A program made the translations under genes and the position numbers. Below the pieces are notes generated by a model, which searched no databases, had not been told where the DNA came from, and was given only the letters and a program-made list of their open reading frames with translations. This document shows positions 8,836 through 17,924 of a stretch of 64,000 nucleotides of DNA, piece after piece (within the stretch, counting starts at the first letter, position 1; each line of letters opens with the position of its first letter). Source of the stretch: Hyphomicrobiales bacterium (GTDB taxonomy: Bacteria > Pseudomonadota > Alphaproteobacteria > Rhizobiales > Aestuariivirgaceae). Location: the NCBI GenBank assembly GCA_025363755.1, contig JANYLQ010000029.1, positions 310,001 through 374,000 on the forward strand. Direction: 5' to 3'.

Positions 8836-9960
8836 TTGAACGAAATCCTTCAACGCACACCCCTTTATGAGGCGCACAAAGCGCTTGGCGCCAAACTCGT
8901 GCCTTTTGCTGGCTACGAAATGCCAGTGCAATATCCAACTGGCGTTATGGTTGAACACAATTGGACACGCCAAAATGCGGGGCTGTTTGATGTGTCTCAC
9001 ATGGGGCAATGCTTTATCGTTGGCCCCGATTTTGAGACCACATCACGCGCCATGGAAAAATTAGTGCCTGCGGATATCGCGGGACTTGCACCACATCAAC
9101 AACGTTATTCGCAATTGTTGAATGAGGATGGTGGTGTTCTTGATGATCTGATGATTACCAGAGCCGCCTATAAAAATTATGAAGGCTGGCTTTATGTAGT
9201 GGTCAATGCTTCGCGCAAAGAAGCTGACTATGCGCATTTTGAAAAGCATTTGCCTGAGTGTTTGAAGCTGCAAAAGGGCGAAGACTTGGCCTTGCTTGCC
9301 TTGCAGGGGCCTAGAGCTGTGGAAGTTTTGACAAAATTTGTGCCCGCCGTTTCTGATCTCAAATTTATGCATTACGCAGCGTTGGATATTGAGGGCATTG
9401 CCGCTCACGTCACTAGGTCTGGCTATACGGGTGAAGATGGATTCGAGCTTTCAGTTTTTGCCAAAGATGCAGTGAGACTTTGGAATTTGCTGATGGCGGA
9501 TGTTTTGGTTCGACCAATTGGTTTAGGTGCGCGGGATTCATTGCGGCTTGAGGCTGGCCTTTGCTTATATGGTCATGAACTGGATGAAAGTACGTCGCCC
9601 AACGAGGCAGGCTTGATGTGGTCGATTGCCAAAAAGCGGCGCGAGACGGGCGGGTTTATTGGTGCTGCGCGCGTTCAAAAAGAATTAGCGCAGGGTGTAT
9701 TGCGCAAGCGCGTGGGCATTAGGCCTGATGGCCGCGCCCCTGCCCGCGACGGTACCGAAATTCAGAATACTGATGGTCACAAGATCGGTGTGATCACATC
9801 TGGTGGCTTTGGTCCCACCGTTAATGGGCCGATTGCCATAGGTTATGTCGAGACTGCGTTCTCCGATGTCGGTACGAAAGTGAACCTCATCGTCCGCGGC
9901 CAAGCCTTGCCTGCACAGATTATCAAACTTCCTTTCATTCCAAACAATTTCAAACGTTAA
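8836..9960 (+). CDS. gcvT: Glycine cleavage system aminomethyltransferase (T-protein)
   Basis: A 374-residue T-protein that transfers the methylene group from aminomethyl-lipoyl-GcvH to tetrahydrofolate and releases ammonia. The N-terminus TPLYEAHKALGAKLVPFAGY is diagnostic; DVSHMGQ, SGYTGEDGFEL and GLGARDSLRLEAGLCLYGHE follow. The start codon is TTG at 8836, with CAGGAG ten bases upstream; no ATG fits better. A weak start under a riboswitch is compatible with translational control. It opens the gcvT-gcvH-gcvP-aspA series. Confidence 0.96.
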   Translation: MNEILQRTPLYEAHKALGAKLVPFAGYEMPVQYPTGVMVEHNWTRQNAGLFDVSHMGQCFIVGPDFETTSRAMEKLVPADIAGLAPHQQRYSQLLNEDGGVLDDLMITRAAYKNYEGWLYVVVNASRKEADYAHFEKHLPECLKLQKGEDLALLALQGPRAVEVLTKFVPAVSDLKFMHYAALDIEGIAAHVTRSGYTGEDGFELSVFAKDAVRLWNLLMADVLVRPIGLGARDSLRLEAGLCLYGHELDESTSPNEAGLMWSIAKKRRETGGFIGAARVQKELAQGVLRKRVGIRPDGRAPARDGTEIQNTDGHKIGVITSGGFGPTVNGPIAIGYVETAFSDVGTKVNLIVRGQALPAQIIKLPFIPNNFKR

Positions 9961-9970
9961 GAGGACTGCC

Positions 9971-10336
9971 ATGAACAAAGTTTTTTCAAAAGATCATGAA
10001 TGGGTAACTGTTGAAGGCGATGTGGCCACCATCGGGATCACCAACCACGCGCAAGAACAATTGGGCGATGTAGTGTTTATTGAACTGCCAAAAATTGGCG
10101 CTCAGGTTGTGTGCGATGCTTCCATTGCTGTGGTTGAAAGTGTGAAGGCCGCCAGTGAAATCTTTGTACCAGTGTCAGGCGAGATTGTTGCGATCAACAC
10201 TGAACTGAGCGGAGACCCCGCATTGGTCAACCGTGATGCGGAAGGCGAAGCGTGGTTTTTTAAGGTGAAGCTGTCCAAACCTGATGAGCTTTCAAAGCTT
10301 ATGGATAAATCCGCTTATGACAAGTTTGTGGGGTAA
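9971..10336 (+). CDS. gcvH: Glycine cleavage system lipoyl carrier (H-protein)
   Basis: A 121-residue lipoyl-bearing shuttle protein of the glycine cleavage complex. The lipoylation site is K59 in VVESVKAASEIF, and SKDHEWV near the N-terminus and LGDVVFIELP are typical. The start ATG follows AAGAGGA. It lies 10 bp after gcvT and 3 bp before gcvP, so the three genes are clearly one transcript. Confidence 0.97.
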   Translation: MNKVFSKDHEWVTVEGDVATIGITNHAQEQLGDVVFIELPKIGAQVVCDASIAVVESVKAASEIFVPVSGEIVAINTELSGDPALVNRDAEGEAWFFKVKLSKPDELSKLMDKSAYDKFVG

Positions 10337-10339
10337 GAC

Positions 10340-13162
10340 ATGACCACCGACTTCATCCCACGCCACATTGGTCCATCTGCTGCTGATACAGCCGCCATGC
10401 TTAAAGAACTTGGTGCATCTTCGCTTGATGATTTCATTAACAAGGCTGTGCCTGCGAAAATTCGTTCCAAGCGGGCTTTGGAATTGCGCCCTGCGATGAA
10501 CGAGCGCGAGGCACTTTCACATTTACGCAAGGTGGCGGAGAAGAACCAGGTTTTCACGTCAATGATCGGTATGGGTTACTATGGCACCATCACACCGTCA
10601 GTCATCTTGCGCAATGTTTTAGAAAATCCAGGCTGGTACACGGCTTACACGCCATATCAAGCCGAGGTGAGCCAAGGCCGATTAGAGGCGCTGTTGAATT
10701 ATCAGCAGATGGTTGTTGATATGACCGGCATGGAAATTGCTAATGCTTCTTTGCTTGATGAAGCAACGGCGGCAGCTGAAGCCATGGTCATGGCCAAGCG
10801 TGTGGCGAAGTCGTCGGCATCTGTGTTCTTTGTTGATGCCGACACGCATCCACAAACGATTGCCGTATTGCAAACGCGGGCGCGTGGGTTTGGAATTGAG
10901 ATTGAAATTGGCGATCCGCTGGTTACTTTAAAACCGGCAAAGGTTTTTGCTGCCCTGTTTTCATATCCCGGTTCTTCAGGACAGATTCGCGATTTTACGT
11001 CTGCAATTTCTGACCTGCATGGTGCTGGTGCATTGGCCATTGTTGCGTCGGATTTACTGGCCATGGCTCTGCTCAAATCGCCCGGTGAAATGGGTGCAGA
11101 TATTGCCTTGGGTTCAGCCCAGCGCTTTGGTGTACCGATGGGTTATGGCGGGCCACACGCAGCATTTTTTGCGACCAAGGATGAATATAAACGCGTGATG
11201 CCGGGGCGGCTGATTGGCGTTTCAATTGATGCCAAGGGCAACCGTGCCTTGCGCATGGCTTTACAAACGCGCGAGCAACATATCAGGCGCGACAAGGCCA
11301 CAAGCAACATCTGCACGGCGCAGGTTTTGCTCTCGGTGATGGCGGCGATGTATGCCACATATCACGGGCCAGACGGCATTCGCGCGATTGCAACTCATGC
11401 GCATCATTGCGCGGCACAGTTTGTATCTGCTGTTAAAATTTCTGGCTATTCAATTGTGAATGATAGCTTCTTTGACACCGTGACAGTTCAAACTTTAGCG
11501 GGCACCAAGAAAATTATGGCCGCGGCCAAGAAATTAAAAATCAATTTGCGATTGGTGGATGCTGATCATGTGGCTGTCTCTTTTGATGAGAGTACACGCG
11601 AAGACGATTTAATCCGTATATTGAGTGTATTCGGTGCAAAGCTTGGTGCGGTTGCGGCTGGTATCCCCAACCGACTTAAGCGCCAATCAAAATATCTCAG
11701 CCATCCCGTATTCAGTTCCTATCATTCAGAAACCGAGATGATGCGTTATCTGCGTCATCTTCAATCAAAGGATCTGGCTCTTGATCAGGCAATGATCGCA
11801 CTTGGCTCCTGCACCATGAAGCTCAATGCAGCCAGTGAAATGATCCCCGTCACCTGGCGGAACTTTGCGCATATGCATCCATTTGCTCCCATTGAACAGG
11901 CTAAGGGCTATGCTGAGCTATTTGACGATCTTGAAAAAATGTTGTGTGAAATTACGGGGTTTGATGCCGTGTCATTGCAGCCCAACGCTGGCAGCCAAGG
12001 CGAATTTGCGGGGCTGCTAGCCATTCGCAGTTATCATGATGCGCATGGTGGAAAAAATCGCGACGTGTGTTTGATCCCCGTGTCGGCTCACGGTACCAAC
12101 CCAGCCTCTGCCGCTATGTGTGGCATGAAGATTGTAGTGGTGGCATGCGATGCGCACGGCAATGTGGACGTAGCTGATCTTGAAGCCAAGGCTAAAGCCA
12201 ACAGCTCTAACCTTGCAGCACTGATGATCACCTATCCTTCAACGCACGGCGTGTTTGAAGAATCGATCATCGATATTTGCAAAATCATTCACGATAATGG
12301 GGGGCAAGTTTACCTTGATGGTGCAAATCTCAATGCCCAAGTTGGCTTGATGAGGCCTGCAGAACTTGGCGCCGATGTGTGCCATATGAATTTGCACAAG
12401 ACCTTCTGCATTCCACATGGTGGCGGCGGACCTGGCATGGGGCCGATTGGGGTGCGCGCACATTTAACGCCGCATCTGCCGGGACATGGTGTGATTCCGA
12501 TCAACAAGCGCAAGAAACATGCGGTTTCTGCGGCACCTTGGGGCTCGGCTTCAATTCTTCCTATCTCATGGATGTATATCGCAATGATGGGTGGCGAGGG
12601 GTTAACTAAAGCGACGAAGATCGCCATTCTCAGCGCCAATTATATGGCCAAGCGTTTGAACCCGTATTTTCCTGTACTTTACACAAGTGCTACGGGCCAT
12701 GTGGCGCATGAGTGCATTATTGATTTGCGCTGGATGAAAGAACGGGCGGGCATCACGGTGGACGATGTGGCTAAGCGCCTTGCTGATTACGGCTTCCACG
12801 CGCCGACCATGAGTTTCCCCGTGGTTGATACATTGATGATCGAACCCACTGAATCCGAAGCCAAGCGCGAACTTGATCGGTTTTGTGATGCGATGATATT
12901 AATTGCGGGCGAAATTGCCGATGTGGAACATGGAGGCGCTGATAAATTGGATAATGTTTTGAAAAATGCGCCGCACACACATAGGGAGTTGTTTGACGAA
13001 TGGACACATCCTTATTCAAAGGAGCAAGCTTTCTTCCCGCTAAAAGGCTACGCCAATGATAAATATTGGCCAACTGTTGCGCGGGTGGACAATGTCTATG
13101 GTGATCGCAATTTGATGTGCACTTGCCCACCGATAGAAGAATATTTGGAGGCGGCTGAATAA
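10340..13162 (+). CDS. gcvP: Glycine dehydrogenase (decarboxylating), P-protein
   Basis: A single-chain 940-residue PLP enzyme that decarboxylates glycine and loads aminomethyl on GcvH. It opens [17 protein letters not shown]. The C-terminal half carries the PLP lysine in [16 protein letters not shown] near residue 688, and [15 protein letters not shown] and [13 protein letters not shown] are visible. In many bacteria P-protein is split in two; here it is the fused form. It is followed after one base by the aspartase start codon. Confidence 0.97.
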   Translation: MTTDFIPRHIGPSAADTAAMLKELGASSLDDFINKAVPAKIRSKRALELRPAMNEREALSHLRKVAEKNQVFTSMIGMGYYGTITPSVILRNVLENPGWYTAYTPYQAEVSQGRLEALLNYQQMVVDMTGMEIANASLLDEATAAAEAMVMAKRVAKSSASVFFVDADTHPQTIAVLQTRARGFGIEIEIGDPLVTLKPAKVFAALFSYPGSSGQIRDFTSAISDLHGAGALAIVASDLLAMALLKSPGEMGADIALGSAQRFGVPMGYGGPHAAFFATKDEYKRVMPGRLIGVSIDAKGNRALRMALQTREQHIRRDKATSNICTAQVLLSVMAAMYATYHGPDGIRAIATHAHHCAAQFVSAVKISGYSIVNDSFFDTVTVQTLAGTKKIMAAAKKLKINLRLVDADHVAVSFDESTREDDLIRILSVFGAKLGAVAAGIPNRLKRQSKYLSHPVFSSYHSETEMMRYLRHLQSKDLALDQAMIALGSCTMKLNAASEMIPVTWRNFAHMHPFAPIEQAKGYAELFDDLEKMLCEITGFDAVSLQPNAGSQGEFAGLLAIRSYHDAHGGKNRDVCLIPVSAHGTNPASAAMCGMKIVVVACDAHGNVDVADLEAKAKANSSNLAALMITYPSTHGVFEESIIDICKIIHDNGGQVYLDGANLNAQVGLMRPAELGADVCHMNLHKTFCIPHGGGGPGMGPIGVRAHLTPHLPGHGVIPINKRKKHAVSAAPWGSASILPISWMYIAMMGGEGLTKATKIAILSANYMAKRLNPYFPVLYTSATGHVAHECIIDLRWMKERAGITVDDVAKRLADYGFHAPTMSFPVVDTLMIEPTESEAKRELDRFCDAMILIAGEIADVEHGGADKLDNVLKNAPHTHRELFDEWTHPYSKEQAFFPLKGYANDKYWPTVARVDNVYGDRNLMCTCPPIEEYLEAAE

Positions 13163-13163
13163 C

Positions 13164-14582
13164 ATGGCGACAACGCGGATCGAAACTGATTCATTGGGAA
13201 AAATTGAACTTCCAAGCAGTGTTTACTATGGCGTTCACACGGCGCGGGCAGCATCCAATTTTCCCATCACAGGCATGTTGCTCCAAGACTATCCAGAGCT
13301 CATTCAATCGCTTGGTATGGTCAAAAAAGCATCAGCCCTCACGAATATTGAATTGGGCGAGCTTGATCAACGCGTTGGCCAAGCGATATTGCGGGCTTGC
13401 GATCGGGTAATTGCAGGCGAGGCAGACGACCAATTCATTGTCGACATGTTGCAAGGAGGTGCGGGCACTTCAACCAACATGAATGCCAATGAGGTGATTG
13501 CTAACATCGCATTGCGTGAATTGCAGAAACCTGCGGGCCAATATGATGTGGTAAATCCCAATGACCACGTCAATCTTTCTCAATCAACAAACGATGTCTA
13601 TCCGACGGCTGCTCGCCTCACCATGGTTCGCGCCTGTCCCGCGTTGATTGCAGAGTTGTTGGCGCTCAAAGCTGCGTTTTTGCAGAAGGGTGTTGAATTT
13701 CACGACGTGATAAAGGTGGGGCGTACGCAGCTTATGGACGCCGTTCCCATGCGGCTCGGCCATGAATTTAGGGCATTTGGTGTTACGATTGGCGAAGATG
13801 CTGAACGCCTTTTTGAAGTGGCTAATTTGTTGCGAGAAGTCAATCTGGGTGGAACTGCCATCGGCACGGGTCTTAATACGCCAGATGGTTACGCAAAAAC
13901 TGTTATCGCACACCTGTCCTCTCTATCAGGCGAGAAAATGATCGGCGCGGGGGATCTTATCGAGGCAACGTCCGACATGGGCGCCTTCGTTACGTTTTCC
14001 GGCGTGTTGAAACGGGTCGCCGTCAAGCTTTCAAAAATCTGCAATGATTTGCGCTTGCTGAACAGTGGGCCACGGGCTGGATTTGGCGAAATCAGATTGC
14101 CTTCCGTTCAGGCAGGTTCTTCAATTATGCCGGGCAAGGTTAATCCCGTTATGCCAGAGGTTATTAATCAGATCGCTTATCAAGTGATCGGCAATGATTT
14201 GACCGTGACAATGGCGGCTGAGGCTGGCCAGCTTCAGCTGAATGCGATGGAGCCCGTAATTGTTTTGAATATTTTGCAGTCGATGCGCATGTTGACGCGT
14301 GGCATGAAAGTGCTGCGCGAAAAGTGTATTGTGGGTATTGAGGCCGATGCCGAGCGCTGCAAAAGTCTGCTTGAACATTCGTTGGTCGCGGTCACAGCTA
14401 TCAATCCATTCGTGGGTTATTCTACGGCCAGTGAAGTAGCGAAAGAAGCTTTGAAAACTGGAAAATCGTTGCGCGCCGTGGTGTTGGAACGAGGCCTTAT
14501 GAGTGAGGCACAGCTCAACGAAGCGTTTGCGACTGAAAATCTATTGGGCCAGGTGGCAAGAAAAAATGTTAAAAACAACTGA
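13164..14582 (+). CDS. aspA: Aspartate ammonia-lyase
   Basis: A 472-residue member of the aspartase/fumarase superfamily. The signature GSSIMPGKVNPVMPE lies near residue 317, with TSTNMNANEVIAN and HVNLSQSTNDVYPTA upstream. The opening RIETDSLGKIELPSSVYYG and the conserved segments fit aspartase better than class II fumarase. The reaction is aspartate to fumarate and ammonia. The ATG is one base after the gcvP stop, so this gene probably shares the glycine-controlled transcript. A bidirectional terminator follows. Confidence 0.88.
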   Translation: MATTRIETDSLGKIELPSSVYYGVHTARAASNFPITGMLLQDYPELIQSLGMVKKASALTNIELGELDQRVGQAILRACDRVIAGEADDQFIVDMLQGGAGTSTNMNANEVIANIALRELQKPAGQYDVVNPNDHVNLSQSTNDVYPTAARLTMVRACPALIAELLALKAAFLQKGVEFHDVIKVGRTQLMDAVPMRLGHEFRAFGVTIGEDAERLFEVANLLREVNLGGTAIGTGLNTPDGYAKTVIAHLSSLSGEKMIGAGDLIEATSDMGAFVTFSGVLKRVAVKLSKICNDLRLLNSGPRAGFGEIRLPSVQAGSSIMPGKVNPVMPEVINQIAYQVIGNDLTVTMAAEAGQLQLNAMEPVIVLNILQSMRMLTRGMKVLREKCIVGIEADAERCKSLLEHSLVAVTAINPFVGYSTASEVAKEALKTGKSLRAVVLERGLMSEAQLNEAFATENLLGQVARKNVKNN

Positions 14583-14587
14583 TAAAA

Positions 14588-14614
14588 AAACTCGGCTCTC
14601 TCAAGCCGGGTTTT
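14588..14614. terminator. Bidirectional intrinsic terminator between aspA and atpF
   Basis: CTCGGCT at 14591-14597 pairs with AGCCGGG at 14604-14610 (one G-T pair). The stem is preceded by a run of seven A and followed by TTTT, so it can work on both strands. It lies between the convergent ends of aspA and the F0 operon. Confidence 0.75.
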
Positions 14615-14634
14615 GAATTTGAATGTCGAATTGC

Positions 14635-15108
14635 TTAATTCAACCGAGACTTCACCGCAGCAATCGATTCCGCGATCAACTTCGCACCAGACTTCTGTTC
14701 GGCAATCAACTTAGTTGCAGCGTTCACGGCCAGATCGGTTGCTATGGAACGCACATCTTTGGTAGCAGCAGCTTCAGCTTGGGCAATCTTTTGCTCGGCT
14801 TGCTTGGTGCGGCGCGCGATGGTTTCGGTGAGTTTTTTGCGGGCTTCTTCAGCGTAAGTCACGGCATCGGTTTTGGCCTGGGCGATAATATTGGCTGCTT
14901 CTTTTTCAGCATCAACTCGCTTTTGCTTATAATCAGCAAGAAGCTTTTCGGCATCCATGCGCAATTTCTTGGCATCGGCCAATTCCTTGGCAATCAGGTT
15001 TGCGCGGTTATCAAGTGCAGCGCCCGCCTTCTTGTGGGCACCAGCATAGAACACAATGCCTAAGAAAATGACGAGGGCGACGAGGGCGTAGAAGGTTTGA
15101 TCAAACAT
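14635..15108 (-). CDS. atpF: F0 ATP synthase subunit b
   Basis: A 157-residue stalk subunit: one N-terminal membrane helix (about residues 5-24) followed by a long alanine/lysine/glutamate-rich coiled coil. It is the second b-type subunit of the operon. The b and b' chains form the peripheral stalk holding F1 to the membrane. It ends the operon, 10 bp after the b' gene, just before the terminator. Weak sequence conservation is normal; the call rests on architecture and position. Confidence 0.9.
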   Translation of the reverse strand: MFDQTFYALVALVIFLGIVFYAGAHKKAGAALDNRANLIAKELADAKKLRMDAEKLLADYKQKRVDAEKEAANIIAQAKTDAVTYAEEARKKLTETIARRTKQAEQKIAQAEAAATKDVRSIATDLAVNAATKLIAEQKSGAKLIAESIAAVKSRLN

Positions 15109-15117
15109 TATGTTGTC

Positions 15118-15660
15118 CTAGCGCTTGATGCCAGCGATGGCTTTGGCCACGGCTGTCTTAGTGGTTTTGCCGCCAGTTAAGCTGGCCACAATATCAGCTG
15201 CCGATTCACCAGCTATTGACTCAACTGATTCCATCGCCTTGGCTTTAGCTTTGGCAACGCGGGCTTCGGCGTCTTTAATTTTCTTTGCAAGCTCACCATC
15301 CAAAACGGATTGTTCGCCATCAATTTGGGCCGAAACTTTTGCTTTCGTGTCGCGGGCAATATCATTGGCGTTGGCTTTTGCATCAGCCAAAGCTTTTTCA
15401 TAATGTTTCACGGCTGCTTCGGTCTCATCTTTCAACGCCTGAGCGCGCGCGATGTCGCCATCGACTTGCGCTTTACGCGTTGTGAGAATGGCGCCGAGCT
15501 TTGGCAAAACCATACGGCTCATCAAAAGATAAAGCGCACCAAAAAAAATCACCAACCAGAACAGCTGTGATGGAAATGAAGTTGCGTCAAGCGGCGGAAA
15601 AACGCCACTTTCGTGGCCGCCTTCTGCGCCTGTGCTTTCCGTTGTTTCGGTTGTTGCCAT
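15118..15660 (-). CDS. atpG: F0 ATP synthase subunit b'
   Basis: A 180-residue second b-type subunit, a feature of alphaproteobacteria and photosynthetic bacteria. FPPLDATSFPSQLFWLVIFFGALYLL is the typical N-terminus with one membrane helix, then MVLPKLGAILTTRKAQVDGD opens the coiled coil. I chose ATG 15660 with GAGG seven bases upstream; an in-frame TTG at 15666 would add two residues. The symbol atpG is used for this subunit in several alphaproteobacteria, but the same symbol means F1 gamma elsewhere. Confidence 0.9.
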   Translation of the reverse strand: MATTETTESTGAEGGHESGVFPPLDATSFPSQLFWLVIFFGALYLLMSRMVLPKLGAILTTRKAQVDGDIARAQALKDETEAAVKHYEKALADAKANANDIARDTKAKVSAQIDGEQSVLDGELAKKIKDAEARVAKAKAKAMESVESIAGESAADIVASLTGGKTTKTAVAKAIAGIKR

Positions 15661-15726
15661 TATCAAGCCTCAAATAGGATGTTGGGCCAGCCCTGTTGGG
15701 CCAGCCCGATTATAAAGTCGGTTCGC

Positions 15727-15954
15727 TTACTTAACGAACAGCAGAACGAGCGCTACAACGAGAGAGAAAATGCCAAGGCCTTCGGCCAAAGCAGCGCCGA
15801 TCAGCGCGTTGGTGAATTGTTGGCCAGCAGCAGCTGGGTTGCGCAAAGCGCCTGCCAAGTAGTTACCGAAAATATGGCCCACGCCGATGCCGGCGCCGCC
15901 CATGCCGAGACAAGCAATGCCTGCGCCGATGTATTTTGCTGAAACTGGATCCAT
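15727..15954 (-). CDS. atpE: F0 ATP synthase subunit c
   Basis: A 75-residue proteolipid with two membrane helices joined by a polar loop ([12 protein letters not shown]). The ion-carrying carboxylate is the glutamate in [16 protein letters not shown]. Glycine-rich helix 1 ([17 protein letters not shown]) is typical. It forms the rotating c-ring and is placed between atpB and the b' gene, the usual alphaproteobacterial order. Confidence 0.97.
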   Translation of the reverse strand: MDPVSAKYIGAGIACLGMGGAGIGVGHIFGNYLAGALRNPAAAGQQFTNALIGAALAEGLGIFSLVVALVLLFVK

Positions 15955-15988
15955 TTTAGTTCTCCTCGAGGTTTATGTTTGGATAGGT

Positions 15989-16756
15989 TTAGTGACTTGG
16001 ATGAAGCGCGTCATTCAAATAAACGCACGTCAAAATGGCGAAGACGAAGGCCTGCAAAAAGGCCACGAGAAATTCAAGGGCGGTGAGCGCAACAGCCATG
16101 CCGAGCGACAGAACTGAGGACACAGCAATGATGCCGCCTGCTGCAATCATACTGACCACGAAGCCCGCGAACACTTTCAAAACAATGTGACCCGCCAGAA
16201 TGTTGCCAAACAGACGAAGGCCTAATGAAATGGGGCGAGACAAGAATGAAATGATTTCAATGACCGAAATAATCGGCAAGATAACAATCGGCACACCATG
16301 GGGCACAAAAAGCCTAAACCAGCCAAGGCCATGTTTATAAATGCCGACGACCACCACAAGTCCCACAACAAAAAGTGCAAGCGAGGCTGTTACAATCACG
16401 TGGCTGGTAACCGTAAAGAAATAAGGGAACATGCCGAGCATGTTGGCGATCAACACAAATGAGAACAACGAGAATACCAGCGGGAAAAAGACTTTGCCTT
16501 CTTCGCCCAGCACGTTGTTCACCATGTTGTGGATCATGGAATACCACATTTCACCAATCGACTGCAGGCGGCCTGGAACCATGGCCGCTTTGCTCGCAGC
16601 CATCAAAAGAAAGACAGTGATGAACAATACAATCAGGCCCATGAAAAAAGCCGAATTCGTGAAGCTGATTTGATGTCCACCAACAGAGAAAAGGTCGAAC
16701 AAATTATGCAGTCTGAACTGGTGGATTGGATCGTTGACCACGGTTTCGGTTGCCAC
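15989..16756 (-). CDS. atpB: F0 ATP synthase subunit a
   Basis: A 255-residue membrane protein with five or six helices forming the proton channel next to the c-ring. The conserved arginine lies in FLSRPISLGLRLFGNILAGH. The N-terminus DPIHQFRLHNLFDLF is typical for alphaproteobacteria. Its ATG overlaps the atpI stop by one base. Confidence 0.97.
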   Translation of the reverse strand: MATETVVNDPIHQFRLHNLFDLFSVGGHQISFTNSAFFMGLIVLFITVFLLMAASKAAMVPGRLQSIGEMWYSMIHNMVNNVLGEEGKVFFPLVFSLFSFVLIANMLGMFPYFFTVTSHVIVTASLALFVVGLVVVVGIYKHGLGWFRLFVPHGVPIVILPIISVIEIISFLSRPISLGLRLFGNILAGHIVLKVFAGFVVSMIAAGGIIAVSSVLSLGMAVALTALEFLVAFLQAFVFAILTCVYLNDALHPSH

Positions 16757-17157
16757 TATTTATCACCCTCATCTTCATCATCATCCGCTGGTGGCGGAAT
16801 ATCTAATCTTGCGCCAGCGGGCGGAACCCGGTTGGCGGCGCGCGCCATATTCAAGATGCCAGCACCAAAGCCAACCATCAGAAAAATTATCATGAACAGC
16901 GGCAATGTGTTGAACAAACGGTCCAATCCATAACCCACCGCAGCTCCCACCAAAATGCCAGCGACAAATTCGCTGACCAATCGGTAGCCCTCGGAATAAT
17001 CTTGGGCTTTGCCATAGTTCGTTGACGGGCTTTCAGCCTTTTGATGAATTTTCTTTTCAGCATCAAGACGGCTGGAAAGTTCATCTAAACGGCTCGAAAT
17101 ATCGCCAAGCTTTGAATCTTGTGGTTCTGGTTGGTTCTTGTCGCCGGAACGTGCCAT
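16756..17157 (-). CDS. atpI: AtpI-like ATP synthase assembly protein
   Basis: A 133-residue protein with a charged N-terminal coiled-coil region (about 1-60) and two membrane helices (FVAGILVGAAVGYGLDRLF, then LPLFMIIFLMVGFGAGILNM). This is the AtpI/AtpZ architecture: a small factor that helps c-ring assembly or magnesium transport. It is the first gene of the F0 operon and is preceded by GGAGAGG. Confidence 0.88.
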   Translation of the reverse strand: MARSGDKNQPEPQDSKLGDISSRLDELSSRLDAEKKIHQKAESPSTNYGKAQDYSEGYRLVSEFVAGILVGAAVGYGLDRLFNTLPLFMIIFLMVGFGAGILNMARAANRVPPAGARLDIPPPADDDEDEGDK

Positions 17158-17216
17158 TTTTCATGCCTCTCCATTGCGAAAAAAGCCCCCCTAGAGCCGT
17201 TTCTCAAAGCGCGCTC

Positions 17217-17245
17217 TTGATAGTTACAGAGCGTTTAGGTGTCAA
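17217..17245 (-). promoter_or_regulatory. Probable sigma-70 promoter of the F0 operon
   Basis: On the minus strand TTGACA (17245-17240) is followed after 17 bp by TATCAA (17222-17217). The site lies 60 bp upstream of the atpI start codon and downstream of the HAD gene, so the F0 operon has its own promoter. Confidence 0.6.
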
Positions 17246-17327
17246 GCACTGGTGTGGGGTTTTAACGGTTTGATATTGTTCAAGAAATATGGCGATTTTG
17301 GTGCTGCGTCGAAAAGTCCACACGAAT

Positions 17328-17924
17328 CTACAGCAAACCCCTCTCCTTCAAGTCAGCCCGCAGCTTCTCAGGCGAGGTAAAATGATGTGCGTGCATGCCG
17401 AAAGCTTGTGCAGCTTTCACATTTTTCTCAGAATCATCGATGAACAGGCATTCGGCAGCTTTCAGCTTATTGCGCTCCAGACAAATTTCAAAAATTGCAG
17501 GATCGGGCTTGATCAGTTTCTCATCACCAGAGACCACAATGTCACGGAACAGGCCAAGGAACGGATAATTCAGCTTGGTTTCGTTGAACTTGTCTTGGTT
17601 CCAATTGGTGATGGCATAAAGCGGTGCGCCTTTCTTATGTAGTATTTCAAGAATATCCACACTGCCATCGATCACGCCAGGGATCATTTCGCGCCACCGC
17701 TTGTCATAAGCGTCAATCTCAGCGGCAAATTCGGGGTGATGCGGCGTAATGTGTTTTACGGCATCAGAAAATGAGCGCCCACGATCTTGCTCCAAGTTCC
17801 AAGCGCTGTTGCAGACATTGGCCAAGAACCATTCCATCTTGGCTTCATCGGCAAACATTTTGCGATAAAGATTGCGCGGATCCCATTTAATCAGAACCAT
17901 GCCTATATCGAAAATGACGTTCAC
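17328..17924 (-). CDS. HAD-superfamily hydrolase (YihX-like)
   Basis: A 198-residue HAD phosphatase. Motif I is VIFDIGMVLIKWDP, with D6 as nucleophile and glycine two residues on, the pattern of the YihX/epoxide hydrolase N-domain branch. Motif II is YAITNWN, motif III is KLIKPDPAIFE and motif IV is CLFIDDSEKNV. Substrate unknown; small sugar phosphates are usual. The start is GTG, overlapping the smc stop by one base (TAGTG), so it is coupled to smc. Confidence 0.85.
   Translation of the reverse strand: MNVIFDIGMVLIKWDPRNLYRKMFADEAKMEWFLANVCNSAWNLEQDRGRSFSDAVKHITPHHPEFAAEIDAYDKRWREMIPGVIDGSVDILEILHKKGAPLYAITNWNQDKFNETKLNYPFLGLFRDIVVSGDEKLIKPDPAIFEICLERNKLKAAECLFIDDSEKNVKAAQAFGMHAHHFTSPEKLRADLKERGLL

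Noticed and set aside
14635-17157. Possibility that the F1 ATP synthase genes are missing or lost
   Set aside because: Separate F0 and F1 operons are normal in alphaproteobacteria, so their absence here is expected.
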